The notes below the pieces were generated by a model. That model was given only the letters and a program-made list of their open reading frames with translations, searched no databases and had not been told where the DNA came from. DNA of 64,000 nucleotides from the NCBI GenBank assembly GCA_963705885.1, contig OY970120.1, positions 3,348,001 to 3,412,000 on the forward strand. The letters run 5' to 3'. A program made the translations under genes and the position numbers. Shown here piece after piece: positions 40,666 through 50,452 of this stretch. The stretch is from MFD01275-c22 sp963705885. GTDB taxonomy: Bacteria > Actinomycetota > Actinomycetes > JACCUZ01. Position 1 is the first letter of the stretch. Each line of letters opens with the position of its first letter.

Positions 40666-42975
40666 TCACCTCACCGTGAACGACTTCTTGAGGTCGGCGT
40701 CCGAGCTGTTCCCCGCGTAGACGTCGATCACGCCGGACTCGACCACGAACTTCCCGCGATTGTCGAAGAAGCCGAAGTCGCTACGGTCCAGCGAGAACGT
40801 GACCGTCGTCGTCTCACCCGGCCCCAGCGTCACGCGCTCGAAGCCGCGCAGGCGGCGGACCGGTTGGGAGATGCCCGCCACCGGGTCGTGCAGGTAGAGC
40901 TGCACGACCTCGTCGCCCCTTCGGGCGCCCGTGTTGGCCACGTCGACCGAGGCCTTGAGGCTTCCCTTCTGCGACACGCTCCGTGAGCTGAGCTGCAGGT
41001 TCGAGACCTCGAACGTGGTGTAGCTGAGCCCGTAGCCGAAGTCGAACAGCGGCCCACAGCTGGGGATGTCGCGGTGCTGCGAGTTCCACTTGACGTCCTT
41101 GTTGCACGGCCGGCCGGCGGGCTCGTGGTTGTAGTAGATCGGGACCTGCCCGACCCGGTACGGGAACGACGCCGGGAGCTTCCCGCCGGGGTTGACCTTG
41201 CCGAACACCACATCGGCGACCGCCGGGCCGGCCTGCACGCCCGGGAACCACGCCTCCAGGATGGCCGGGGTGTCCTCCACGATGTTCTCGAGCGCGAGCG
41301 GTCGGCCGTTGAACAGCACGACGACGAAAGGCGTCCCGGTCGCCTTGACGGCCCGGATCAGCTCCTCCTGGCGGCCCGGGAGATCCAGCGTGCTGCGAGA
41401 GTTGGCCTCGCCGCTCATCTCCCGTGTCTCGCCGAGGGCAAGCACGACCTGGTCGGCCGCCTCCGCGACCGCGACCGCCTCGGCGAAGCCGGCGTCGGAC
41501 CCGCAGCCCTCCGGATCGGTGTGCGGCACCTCGGTGTTGGAGAGCTTGCAGCCCTCCGCATAGGTTGCCCCCGGGCTCTGCTCGTTGATCCCGTCGAACA
41601 CCGTGACCGCGTCGCTGTCGTCGCCGCGGCCCCACCACGGCCCCAGCATGTCGTGCCCGTTCTTGGCCAGCGGGCCGATCACGGCGGTCTTCTTCGACGG
41701 GTCCAGCGGCAGCAGCTCGCCCTCGTTGCGCAGGAGCACCATCGAACGGCCGGCGGCCTTGCGCGCGGCCTCGACAGCATCGTCGAGCAGCATCTGCTCC
41801 TCGGCCTGCGCAGGCTCGAACTCCGCGTACGGGTTCTCGAACAGCCCGGCGCGGAACTTCACCCGCAGGATCCTGCGCACCGCGTCGTCGATGCGCTTCT
41901 TGGAGATGCGGCGGTCGGCGAGAAGCTGCTCGCCGAAGTCGCGGATCAGCGTGCTCGTCATCTCCGAGTCCACGCCGGCGCTGAGCGCGAGCGCCGCGGC
42001 ACCTGGCCCGTCGGCGGCGACGCCGTGGCCGCACTCCGCCTCGTCGGGGTTCTTCGGCGGGCAGGCCCGCAGCTCGGCGACGGCGGTCCAGTCGCTCTCG
42101 ACGAAGCCGTCGAAGCTCCACTCGCCCTTGAGGATCTCGGTCATCAGGTAGTGGTTGCCACAGCCCGGCACGCCATTGATCGCGTTGAACGAGCACATCA
42201 CGGTGTCCGCGCCCGCGTCGATCGCCGCCTTGAACGGCGGCAGATACAGGTTGCGCAGCCTCTGCTCGGACACGTCGGTCGTGTTGTAGTCACGCCCGGC
42301 CTCCGGCTGGCCGTAGGCCGCGACGTGCTTGGGGCTGGCGACCAGCCTGTCGCGCGCGCCGTAGTCCGCGCCCTGCGTGCCCTTGACCCGCGCGGCAGCC
42401 ATCACCGAGTTCAGGTAGGGATCCTCACCGGCCGCCTCGGAGATCCGGCCCCAGCGCGGCTCGTGGGACACGTCGACCATGGGCGCGTAGGTCTGCTTGA
42501 TCCCGACCGCGGCGGACTCGCGGGCACCGAACCTGGCGTCGTCGGATGCCATGGTCGGGTCGAAGCTCGCGCCGGTGCCCAGCGGGATCGGGAAGACGGT
42601 CCGGAAACCGTGGATCGTGTCGAACGCGAACAGCATCGGGATCCCCAGCCGCGACTCCTCCACGGCGATCCGCTGCAGCTGCCTGATCCGCGCAGGATCG
42701 GTCACGCTGAGGATCGACCCGAGGCCCTTGCGCACCTCCTCGTCGGTGACCTTGAAGTCCGGAAGCAGCTGGATCTGCTCCAGCTTCTCCTCGAGCGTCA
42801 TCCGCTTCAGGAGGGCATCCACCCGGCGCTCGATGGAGCGGTCGGCGGACTGCCGCGTCGGTTGCACCGCGGCCTCGTCGGACGACCTCGTCGCCGCCAC
42901 GCCGCCGCCGGCGACCAGGGAGCTGAGTGCCACCACCGCCGCCGCGATCGTCGTTCTCCGCCTGAAAGGTCCCAT
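40666..42975 (-). CDS. secreted glycoside hydrolase family 3 (beta-glucosidase-like)
   Basis: Exported exo-acting beta-glycosidase, probably a beta-glucosidase. It has a signal peptide (MGPFRRRTTIAAAVVALSSL...GVAA), a GH3 N-terminal barrel with the nucleophile Asp in FDGFVESDWTAVAEL, a GH3 C-terminal domain (SMVLLRNEGELLPLDPSK, AVIGPLAKNGHDMLGPWWG), and a fibronectin-III-like end (TVTFSLDRSDFGFFDNRGKFVVE). It has 769 residues from ATG 42975, which has AGGAGG six bases upstream; an earlier in-frame start is less likely. It stands alone, so substrate and regulation are unclear. Confidence 0.93.
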   Translation of the reverse strand: MGPFRRRTTIAAAVVALSSLVAGGGVAATRSSDEAAVQPTRQSADRSIERRVDALLKRMTLEEKLEQIQLLPDFKVTDEEVRKGLGSILSVTDPARIRQLQRIAVEESRLGIPMLFAFDTIHGFRTVFPIPLGTGASFDPTMASDDARFGARESAAVGIKQTYAPMVDVSHEPRWGRISEAAGEDPYLNSVMAAARVKGTQGADYGARDRLVASPKHVAAYGQPEAGRDYNTTDVSEQRLRNLYLPPFKAAIDAGADTVMCSFNAINGVPGCGNHYLMTEILKGEWSFDGFVESDWTAVAELRACPPKNPDEAECGHGVAADGPGAAALALSAGVDSEMTSTLIRDFGEQLLADRRISKKRIDDAVRRILRVKFRAGLFENPYAEFEPAQAEEQMLLDDAVEAARKAAGRSMVLLRNEGELLPLDPSKKTAVIGPLAKNGHDMLGPWWGRGDDSDAVTVFDGINEQSPGATYAEGCKLSNTEVPHTDPEGCGSDAGFAEAVAVAEAADQVVLALGETREMSGEANSRSTLDLPGRQEELIRAVKATGTPFVVVLFNGRPLALENIVEDTPAILEAWFPGVQAGPAVADVVFGKVNPGGKLPASFPYRVGQVPIYYNHEPAGRPCNKDVKWNSQHRDIPSCGPLFDFGYGLSYTTFEVSNLQLSSRSVSQKGSLKASVDVANTGARRGDEVVQLYLHDPVAGISQPVRRLRGFERVTLGPGETTTVTFSLDRSDFGFFDNRGKFVVESGVIDVYAGNSSDADLKKSFTVR

Positions 42976-43304
42976 GGGCCACCTCCTGGCAACCGTGGAA
43001 CGTAGCACCAGATTCCGGCAGTGTCAGGATCTGACGGGACAAATTCTCGGCGTCGCCCCGCTCGTGGGTGGGTCGGCGCCGGATGATGGTGAACCCTCCC
43101 GGGGCCAGGGTGACCGGCAGCCGCAGGCCGTGTGCGCGGGTCTGCTCCCGAGCGGGCTGGGGAGCACCGCCGGGCGTCCTCGCTGGCCGGGTCGATCTCG
43201 CCCTGGAGCCGCGCGGTCGGCAGGTCTGCGCCGGTGGTCCACCGCCACGAGACCGGGCGCCGACGGGGCAAGGTGGCGACAACCTTGCCGACGGTCGGGA
43301 ATGA
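42976..43304. other. gene-free stretch upstream of the GH3 gene
   Basis: No convincing gene on either strand. GTCAG-GAT-CTGAC (43023-43035) is a perfect 5+5 dyad about 50 bases before the GH3 start and could be its operator. The rest (43036-43304) has broken frames that look protein-like for short stretches on the minus strand, so a decayed gene is possible, but I cannot identify one. Confidence 0.4.
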
Positions 43305-43308
43305 CAAA

Positions 43309-43331
43309 GACCCAGGTCGCTGACCTGGGTC
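43309..43331 (-). terminator. terminator after tRNA-Glu
   Basis: GACCCAGGTC / GACCTGGGTC form a perfect ten-base stem with a three-base loop. The minus strand continues TTTGTCATT, giving a short T-run. It lies seven bases after the encoded CCA of tRNA-Glu. Confidence 0.8.
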
Positions 43332-43337
43332 CTTGTC

Positions 43338-43413
43338 TGGTAGCCCCGACGGGATTCGAACCCGCGCTACCGCCTTGAGAGGGCGGCGTGCTAGGCCGCT
43401 ACACAACGGGGCC
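43338..43413 (-). tRNA. tRNA-Glu (CTC)
   Basis: Cloverleaf read on the minus strand: acceptor GGCCCCG pairs with CGGGGCU (first pair G-U). The D-arm is GTAGCGGCCTAGCAC, the anticodon stem is CGCCG around CCTCTCA with anticodon CTC, the T-arm is CGGGTTCGAATCCCG, and the discriminator is A. CCA is encoded. It is 106 bases downstream of tRNA-Gln on the same strand and followed by a terminator. Confidence 0.97.
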
Positions 43414-43518
43414 ACGAAGCGGCGCGGCACGAGGCCGCGGACCGGAACTCTAACGGAGGGCACCGCAGCGGTTCCAATCGACCGCCGACACCCCGGGGGG
43501 CGAGCGGCGGGAACAGCG

Positions 43519-43590
43519 CTGGGGTACCAGGACTCGAACCTAGACTAGCTGAACCAGAATCAGCCGGGCTGCCAATTACCCCATACCCCA
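43519..43590 (-). tRNA. tRNA-Gln (CTG)
   Basis: Minus strand: acceptor TGGGGTA pairs with TACCCCA. The anticodon arm is GCTGATTCTGGTTCAGC with anticodon CTG, the T-arm is CTAGGTTCGAGTCCTGG, the discriminator is G, and CCA is not encoded. The first 15 bases overlap the 3' end of the upstream CPBP protease gene, whose TAA stop lies in the D-arm region. The gltX gene is one gene further upstream. Confidence 0.97.
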
Positions 43591-44626
43591 AGGGTTGTCG
43601 CCCCCCGCTGGCGGCGGGGTGGACGGGCGCGCACCAGGATAGCCGAGACCGTCGGGGCCGGACAAAACGCCGGGCCCCGCGGCGGGGCCGACCGCGGACG
43701 GCGGCAGCGGGTCCCTCGACCGGCGTACGTCCACCGGACGCCGGCGCACGAGACGCTCGACGACCACCGCGAAGGTGAGCATCATCGCCACGTCGGTCGC
43801 GGCGAACTGCCACTCGAGCGTGCTGGCGGTCAGCGAGTCCTCGAGCGACCCGGTCGACGCCGTGACGGCGAGGCTGACCAGGTTGTTCGCGACGTGCAGG
43901 GCGATCGGCGCCTCGAGACCGCCGGTGCGCCACGCGAGCCAGGACGCCACCACGCCGAACGCCAGCCGGTCGCCGAACAGCCACCCGTCCTGGGTGCCGT
44001 GGGCGAGCGCGAAGAACACCGCGCTCGACGCCCCGGCGAGGACCGTGCCGACGGCGGGCCGGGAGAACCACGCCGCCACCGCCTGCGACAGGTAGCCCCG
44101 GAACCCGACCTCCTCGGCGGCGGCCTGCAGCGGTGTGGTCAGGACGATGACCGCGAGCAGTCCGACGAGCGTGCCCGCGGCGGGAACCTCGACCTCGGTG
44201 CCGGCCGACGACGGCAGCAGGAAGCTCGCGGCGTAGAAGACGAGCACGACCGCGAGCGCCACGGCGAGGAACCGCCCGAGCAGGTCCCACCTCACGCGCG
44301 CGGCGACCGACACCAGCAGGCCGGGACGGCGCCGGTGGACCGCCACGACGGCGACGACGGCCGCGGGCACCATGACCGCGATGACGAGGTTGTTGGCGAG
44401 GAGGCCCAGCGGGGTGTCGGGGCTGAGGGCGTCCTCCGAGAGCGCGTCGCCCTCGGACCCGGTCACGACGGCGACCAGGGTCACCGCGAGGATCACGACG
44501 ACGGCGCCGGAGACCAGCGTGGCCCCGGCCAGGAGGAGCCCGAGCAGCGGCTTCCACCAGCGGACCCGCTCGGTGCGCAGCAGCTGGGGGTAGCGGTCGG
44601 CCGGGCGCTCCTGCAGCGCCGCCCGG

Positions 44627-44634
<8 letters not shown>
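43576..44634 (-). CDS. CPBP-family intramembrane glutamic endopeptidase
   Basis: Multi-spanning membrane protease (Rce1/CAAX-like). The family motifs are complete: AAEEVGFRGYLSQ (EExxxR), FALAHGTQDGW (FxxxH) and APIALHVANN (HxxxN). It has 352 residues with about eight hydrophobic segments and a proline-rich C-tail ending in GDNPWGMG. GTG 44634 overlaps gltX by eight bases. The coding sequence runs 15 bases into tRNA-Gln and uses a TAA inside that tRNA as its stop. Confidence 0.85.
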
Positions 44635-46100
<1,466 letters not shown>

Positions 46101-46108
<8 letters not shown>

Positions 46109-46889
46109 GCGCCACCACCGTGTTCGTCAGGGTGCCGACCTGCTCGATCGTCACGCTGACCTCGTCGCCGACCGCCAGCGGGCCGACGCCCGCCGGGGTC
46201 CCGGTGAGGATCACGTCGCCGGGCAGCAGCGTCATCGCCTCGCTGACGTGCGCCACCAGCTCGCCGACGCCGCGCATCATCTGCGAGGTCCGGCCGGCCT
46301 GCTTGAGCTCGCCGTTGACCGTCGTCGTGACGGCCAGGTCGGCCGGGTCCAGGCCGGTGGCGACCCACGGCCCGAGCGGGCAGAAGGAGTCGAAGCCCTT
46401 CGCCCGCCCCCACTGCACCTCGACGCGCTGCAGGTCACGGGCCGTGACGTCGTTGGCGCAGGTGAACCCGAGCACGACGTCGGCCGCGCGCTCGGCCGGC
46501 ACCTCGCGGCACAGCCGGGAGATGACGACCGCGAGCTCGCCCTCGTAGTGGACGTCCTCGCTGACCCCGACCGGGTACTGCACCGGGTCACCCGGCCCGA
46601 CCACCGACGTCGACGGCTTGAGGAACACGACCGGCGGCGCCGTGGCGTCGACCTGCACGCCCATCTCCTCGACGTGCTCGGCGTAGTTGCGCCCCACGGC
46701 CACGACCTTGCTCGGCAGCACGGGCGCGAGGAGCCGGACGTCGGCCACCGGCACCGGCTCGCCCACCACCTGGAAGGGCGCGAACGGGTGCCCGTCGATC
46801 GCCCGGACGGTCAGCTCGCCCTGCTCCGGGTCGCCGTCGACCACGCCGAACGAGGCGCCCTCCCCTGTCGTGAACCTCGCGATACGCAC
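46101..46889 (-). CDS. fumarylacetoacetate hydrolase family protein
   Basis: A 262-residue FAH-domain enzyme, probably acting on a 2-oxo or beta-diketo acid. Metal ligands are in DVHYEGELAVVI (Glu, Glu) and CANDVTARDLQ (Asp). GRNYAEHVEEMG and GVGPLAVGDEVSVTIEQVG are family segments. It commonly precedes gltX in actinobacteria. GTG 46889 is six bases after TAGCCT, a leaderless start. Exact substrate not determinable. Confidence 0.9.
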
Positions 46890-46895
46890 GCGGCG

Positions 46896-46901
46896 AGGCT
46901 A
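46896..46901 (-). promoter_or_regulatory. leaderless promoter of the FAH-gltX-CPBP operon
   Basis: TAGCCT on the minus strand ends six bases before the GTG at 46889. Confidence 0.5.
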
Positions 46902-47008
46902 TCTGGGGCGGAGCACCGCTCCTCATGCGGACCTCGCACCCGCCCGGCACTCTCGGTGGTGTCCACCATGACCGCGCTGGCCCTGGCGCCCGCACGCGGA
47001 CCGCGGGG

Positions 47009-48613
47009 TCAGGTCCCGGTCGCGCCGGCGTGGCGCAGCAGCCCGTAGTTGACCGCGTCGAGCAGCGCCTCCCAGGACGCCTCGATGACGTTGGCGTGGA
47101 CGCCGACGGTCTCCCACGAGGTCTCACCGTCGCTGGTCTCGACCAGCACCCGGGTGACCGCGTCCGTGCCGTGGGCCTGGTCGACGATGCGCACGCGGTA
47201 GTCGATGAGCTCGAGCTTCGCCAGCTCGGGATAGGCCTTGCCGAGCGCCGCACGCAGCGCGTGGTCGAGCGCGTTGACGGGCCCGTTGCCCTCCCCCACC
47301 GCGACCAGCCGCTCGCCGCCGGCCCGCACCTTGACGGTGGCCTCCGCGGCGGCCGAGCCCTTCTGGTGGGCGTCGCCCTGTGCGTCGACGATGACCCGCC
47401 ACGACTCGACCTCGAAGAAGGCCGGCGGCGCGCCCTCGACGGCCTCCCGGAGCAGCAGCTCGAAGGACGCGTCGGCGGCCTCGAACGTGTAGCCGCGGCT
47501 CTCGAGGTCCTTGACCGTGGCGGTGACCCGCGTCAGGAGCTCGGTGTTCCCGGCCAGGTCGTAGCCGAGCTCGCGTCCCTTCAGCTCGATCGACGCACGA
47601 CCGGCCATGTCCGAGACCAGCATGCGCATGTCGTTGCCGACGGACCCGGGCTCCTCGTGCTGGTAGAGCATCGGGTCGACGCGGACGGCGCTCGCGTGCA
47701 GGCCCGCCTTGTGCGCGAAGGCCGACGCGCCGACGTAGGGCTGGCGGGAGTACGGCGGGACGTTGGCCAGCTCGGACACCGCGTGCGCGATGCGCGTCGC
47801 CTCGCTCAGCGCGCCCTCCGGCAGCACGGCGCGGTCACGCTTGAGCTGGAGGTTCGCGACGACGGTGAGGATGTCGGCGTTGCCGGTCCGCTCCCCGTAG
47901 CCGTTCAGCGTCCCCTGCACGTGCGTGGCGCCGGCGTCGACCGCCGCCAGCGAGTTGGCGACGGCGCAGCCGGCGTCGTTGTGGCAGTGGATGCCGAGCC
48001 GGGCCGACGTCGCCTCGCGCACCGCGTGGACCACATCGGCGACCTCGTCGGGCAGCCGGCCGCCGTTGGTGTCGCAGAGCACCGCGACGTCCGCGCCGGC
48101 CTCCACCGCAGCGCGCAGGACCTCGAGGGCGTACGCCGGGTTGCTGGCGTAGCCGTCGAAGAAGTGCTCGGCGTCGAGGAACACCCGCCGGCCCTCGGCC
48201 CGCAGGTGCTCCACCGTGTCGCGCACCATCGCCAGGTTCTCCTCCAGCGTGGTGCGCAGGGCGAGCTCGACGTGACGGTCGTGGCTCTTCGCCACCAGCG
48301 TCACGACGGGGGCGCCGGAGTCGCGCAGGGCGGCAACGAGGGGGTCGTCCGCTGCCTTCAGGCCGGGTCGGCGGGTCGCGCCGAACGCGGCGAGCTGCGC
48401 ATGCCTCAGGTCGAGCTCGGTCCGAGCCCGCCGGAAGAACTCCGTGTCCTTGGGGCTGGCCCCGGGCCAACCCCCCTCGACGAACCCGACGCCGAGCTCG
48501 TCGAGGTGCGCGGCCACCGCCAGCTTGTCGGCGACCGAGAACGCCAGGCCCTCCTGCTGGGCGCCGTCGCGCAGCGTCGTGTCGTAGACGTGGAACGCGT
48601 CGCCGGTGGCCAT
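47009..48613 (-). CDS. cimA: (R)-citramalate synthase
   Basis: Condenses pyruvate and acetyl-CoA to citramalate, giving a threonine-independent route to 2-ketobutyrate and isoleucine. FHVYDTTLRDGAQQEGL is the DRE-TIM start, HCHNDAGCAVANSLAA has the metal HxH, and LNGYGERTGNADI and the C-terminal LeuA-type regulatory domain (RVIVDAQGDAH to VETSDGETSWETVGVHANVIEAS) follow. At 534 residues it fits CimA rather than LeuA. A Thr/Ile leader peptide and terminator precede it. Confidence 0.94.
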   Translation of the reverse strand: MATGDAFHVYDTTLRDGAQQEGLAFSVADKLAVAAHLDELGVGFVEGGWPGASPKDTEFFRRARTELDLRHAQLAAFGATRRPGLKAADDPLVAALRDSGAPVVTLVAKSHDRHVELALRTTLEENLAMVRDTVEHLRAEGRRVFLDAEHFFDGYASNPAYALEVLRAAVEAGADVAVLCDTNGGRLPDEVADVVHAVREATSARLGIHCHNDAGCAVANSLAAVDAGATHVQGTLNGYGERTGNADILTVVANLQLKRDRAVLPEGALSEATRIAHAVSELANVPPYSRQPYVGASAFAHKAGLHASAVRVDPMLYQHEEPGSVGNDMRMLVSDMAGRASIELKGRELGYDLAGNTELLTRVTATVKDLESRGYTFEAADASFELLLREAVEGAPPAFFEVESWRVIVDAQGDAHQKGSAAAEATVKVRAGGERLVAVGEGNGPVNALDHALRAALGKAYPELAKLELIDYRVRIVDQAHGTDAVTRVLVETSDGETSWETVGVHANVIEASWEALLDAVNYGLLRHAGATGT

Positions 48614-48631
48614 CTCGTCTCCCGGGGAAAC

Positions 48632-48661
48632 AAAAAGAGCCCCCGCGGTCGCGGGAGCTCT
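48632..48661 (-). terminator. attenuator terminator upstream of cimA
   Basis: A 12-base stem with one mismatch (48636-48647 with 48650-48661) is followed on the minus strand by TTTTTG. It lies 19 bases before the cimA start and 31 bases after the leader peptide stop, so it would end transcription before cimA. Confidence 0.75.
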
Positions 48662-48692
48662 GCGCGTCGGCCGGTCGGTCCGGCGGGCGCGC

Positions 48693-48716
48693 TCAGGTCG
48701 TAATGGTGGTGCTCAT
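48693..48716 (-). CDS. cimA leader peptide (Thr/Ile)
   Basis: The minus-strand frame MSTTITT-stop has four threonine and one isoleucine codons in seven. An in-frame GTG allows a longer form, VALSSVMSTTITT. With the downstream hairpin and T-run this is the classic form of a ribosome-mediated attenuator sensing threonine and isoleucine, fitting a gene of isoleucine synthesis. The ribosome site is weak. Confidence 0.65.
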   Translation of the reverse strand: MSTTITT

Positions 48717-48796
48717 CACCGATGAGAGTGCCACCGCCCACCCGTCCGGTGGAACCACGTGTCCACGATCCGGACGGTCGGAGCAGCGGCGGGGGC

Positions 48797-49210
48797 TCAG
48801 GCCTGGTCGGCCTGGTAGGCGGGCAGGGAGCGCACGGCGTCGGGCGGCAGCGTGAGGCCGTCCTCGGTGCCCGGGTTCACCGCGAGCCACAGCTCCTCGG
48901 ACGGCCAGTTGGCGCCCAGCTCGGCGGCGGACACCGACACGGCGTCCTCGATGTCCGGGGCCGCGGCGTGCATGGTGTCCTGGGAGGTGAACACGGGGAC
49001 GTAGGACGTGCCGTCCTGCTCGATCACCGGCAGCGAGATGGAGCCGTCGGGGGCGTCGTCCTGGTCGGCGCCGCCCGCCTGCGGGACGACGACGTCCGCG
49101 GTGGCGACCGCGCGCATGACCGCCTCGGTGTCGCCGGCGGCCATCCCGGCGGAGATCGCCGACTCGGTCTGCTGGGTGGGCTCGGTGCCGTTCGGGGTCG
49201 GGTCGGTCAT
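48797..49210 (-). CDS. SseB-family protein
   Basis: About 137 residues, starting MTDPTPNGTEPTQQTESAIS at 49210. The SseB N-terminal domain is seen in ISLPVIEQDGTSYVPVFTSQDTMHAAAP...SVSAAELGANWPSEELWLAVNPGTEDGLTLPPDAVRSL. Family members are common in actinobacteria with unproven function. It is placed between ilvE and cimA. The longer frame is rejected as it reads into ilvE. The first 45 residues look disordered. Confidence 0.8.
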   Translation of the reverse strand: MTDPTPNGTEPTQQTESAISAGMAAGDTEAVMRAVATADVVVPQAGGADQDDAPDGSISLPVIEQDGTSYVPVFTSQDTMHAAAPDIEDAVSVSAAELGANWPSEELWLAVNPGTEDGLTLPPDAVRSLPAYQADQA

Positions 49211-49326
49211 GGGGTACGACTCTCCTCGGGGGCTGGTGCGTGGACCTCTACCCTCACCCGCCGCGCGGAACACGTGCAAATCCGCGCACGTCAGCGCACG
49301 GGTCGCCGGTCCGCGGCGCGACCGGG

Positions 49327-50418
49327 CTAGGAGACCGGCTGCATCCAGCCGTGGGGGTCGGGCGCCGTGCCCTGCTGGATGCCGAGCAGGGCGTCGCGGA
49401 CCTTCATCGTGACCGCTCCCGGCTCGCCGTCGGCGACGCTGAACTCCCCGCCGGCGTGCTTGACCTGGCCGACCGGGGTCACCACCGCCGCCGTGCCGCA
49501 GGCGAACACCTCGCTGATCGTCCCGTCGGCGCAGCCGGCCTCCCACTCGTCGGTGGAGATCCGGCCCTCGACGACGTCGAGGCCGAGGTCGCCGCCGAGC
49601 GTGAGGATCGAGTCGCGGGTGACGCCGGGCAGCAGGGTGCCCGTGAGCGCCGGCGTCAGCAGCCGGCCGTCGGAGAACACGAAGTAGAGGTTCATGCCGC
49701 CCATCTCCTCGACGAAGCGGTGCTCCACCGCGTCGAGCCACACGACCTGGTCGCAGCCCTGCTCGGCGGCCTGGGCCTGGGCGACCAGCGACGCGGCGTA
49801 GTTGCCGGCGCACTTGGCCTCACCGGTCCCGCCGGGCGCCGCGCGGACGTACTCGGTCGACAGCCACACCGACACCGGCCGCACGCCCCCCGGGAAGTAG
49901 GCGCCCGCCGGCGAGGCGAAGAGCAGGTAGCGGTAGGTGAGCGAGGGGCGGACACCGAGGAAGGGGTCGGTCGCGAACATCAGCGGCCGCAGGTACAGCG
50001 ACTCCCCCGCCCTGGTCGGCACCCAGTCGCGGTCGGCGCGCACCAGCGCGCGCACCGACTCGAGGAAGAGCTCGTCGGGCAGCTCGGCCATGGCCAGCCG
50101 GCGGGCCGACCGCCGGAACCGCGCAGCGTTCTGATCGGGCCGGAACAGCGCCACCGAGTCGTCGGCCTGGTGGTAGGCCTTGAGCCCCTCGAAGATCGCC
50201 TGGCCGTAGTGCAGCGCCGACGTGGCCGGGTCGAGGGTGAGCGGGGCGTACGCCGACAGGCGCGCGTCGTGCCAGCCGCGGTCGGCGGAGTAGTCGGCGG
50301 TGACCATGTGGTCGGTGAAGACCTGCCCGAACCCGGGGTCCGCCAGCAGCCGGGCGCGCTCCTGGTCGCTGCGCGGTGAGGTCGACGGGGCGAGCTCGAT
50401 CGTCAGGTCGGTCGACAT
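49327..50418 (-). CDS. ilvE: branched-chain amino acid aminotransferase
   Basis: PLP fold-type IV transaminase catalysing the last step of Ile, Val and Leu synthesis. ALHYGQAIFEGLKAYHQADDSVALFRPDQN, the region SLVAQAQAAEQGCDQVVWLDAVEHRFVEEMGGMNLYFVF and EVFACGTAAVVTPVG are typical; the PLP lysine lies in the GTGEAKCAGNYAASL segment. It has 363 residues from ATG 50418, six bases after TACGGT, another leaderless start. leuB ends 35 bases upstream. Confidence 0.96.
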   Translation of the reverse strand: MSTDLTIELAPSTSPRSDQERARLLADPGFGQVFTDHMVTADYSADRGWHDARLSAYAPLTLDPATSALHYGQAIFEGLKAYHQADDSVALFRPDQNAARFRRSARRLAMAELPDELFLESVRALVRADRDWVPTRAGESLYLRPLMFATDPFLGVRPSLTYRYLLFASPAGAYFPGGVRPVSVWLSTEYVRAAPGGTGEAKCAGNYAASLVAQAQAAEQGCDQVVWLDAVEHRFVEEMGGMNLYFVFSDGRLLTPALTGTLLPGVTRDSILTLGGDLGLDVVEGRISTDEWEAGCADGTISEVFACGTAAVVTPVGQVKHAGGEFSVADGEPGAVTMKVRDALLGIQQGTAPDPHGWMQPVS

Positions 50419-50424
50419 GCTCCG

Positions 50425-50430
50425 ACCGTA
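50425..50430 (-). promoter_or_regulatory. leaderless promoter of ilvE
   Basis: TACGGT on the minus strand, six bases before the ATG at 50418. Confidence 0.5.
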
Positions 50431-50452
50431 CCGAATGCTCAGGACCGAGCGC

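Noticed and set aside
41074..43005. Plus-strand 643-codon open frame
   Set aside because: Antisense to the GH3 gene, which has a signal peptide and catalytic motifs.
43333..43548. 71-codon plus-strand frame across the tRNAs
   Set aside because: It is antisense to tRNA-Glu and part of tRNA-Gln; no ribosome site.
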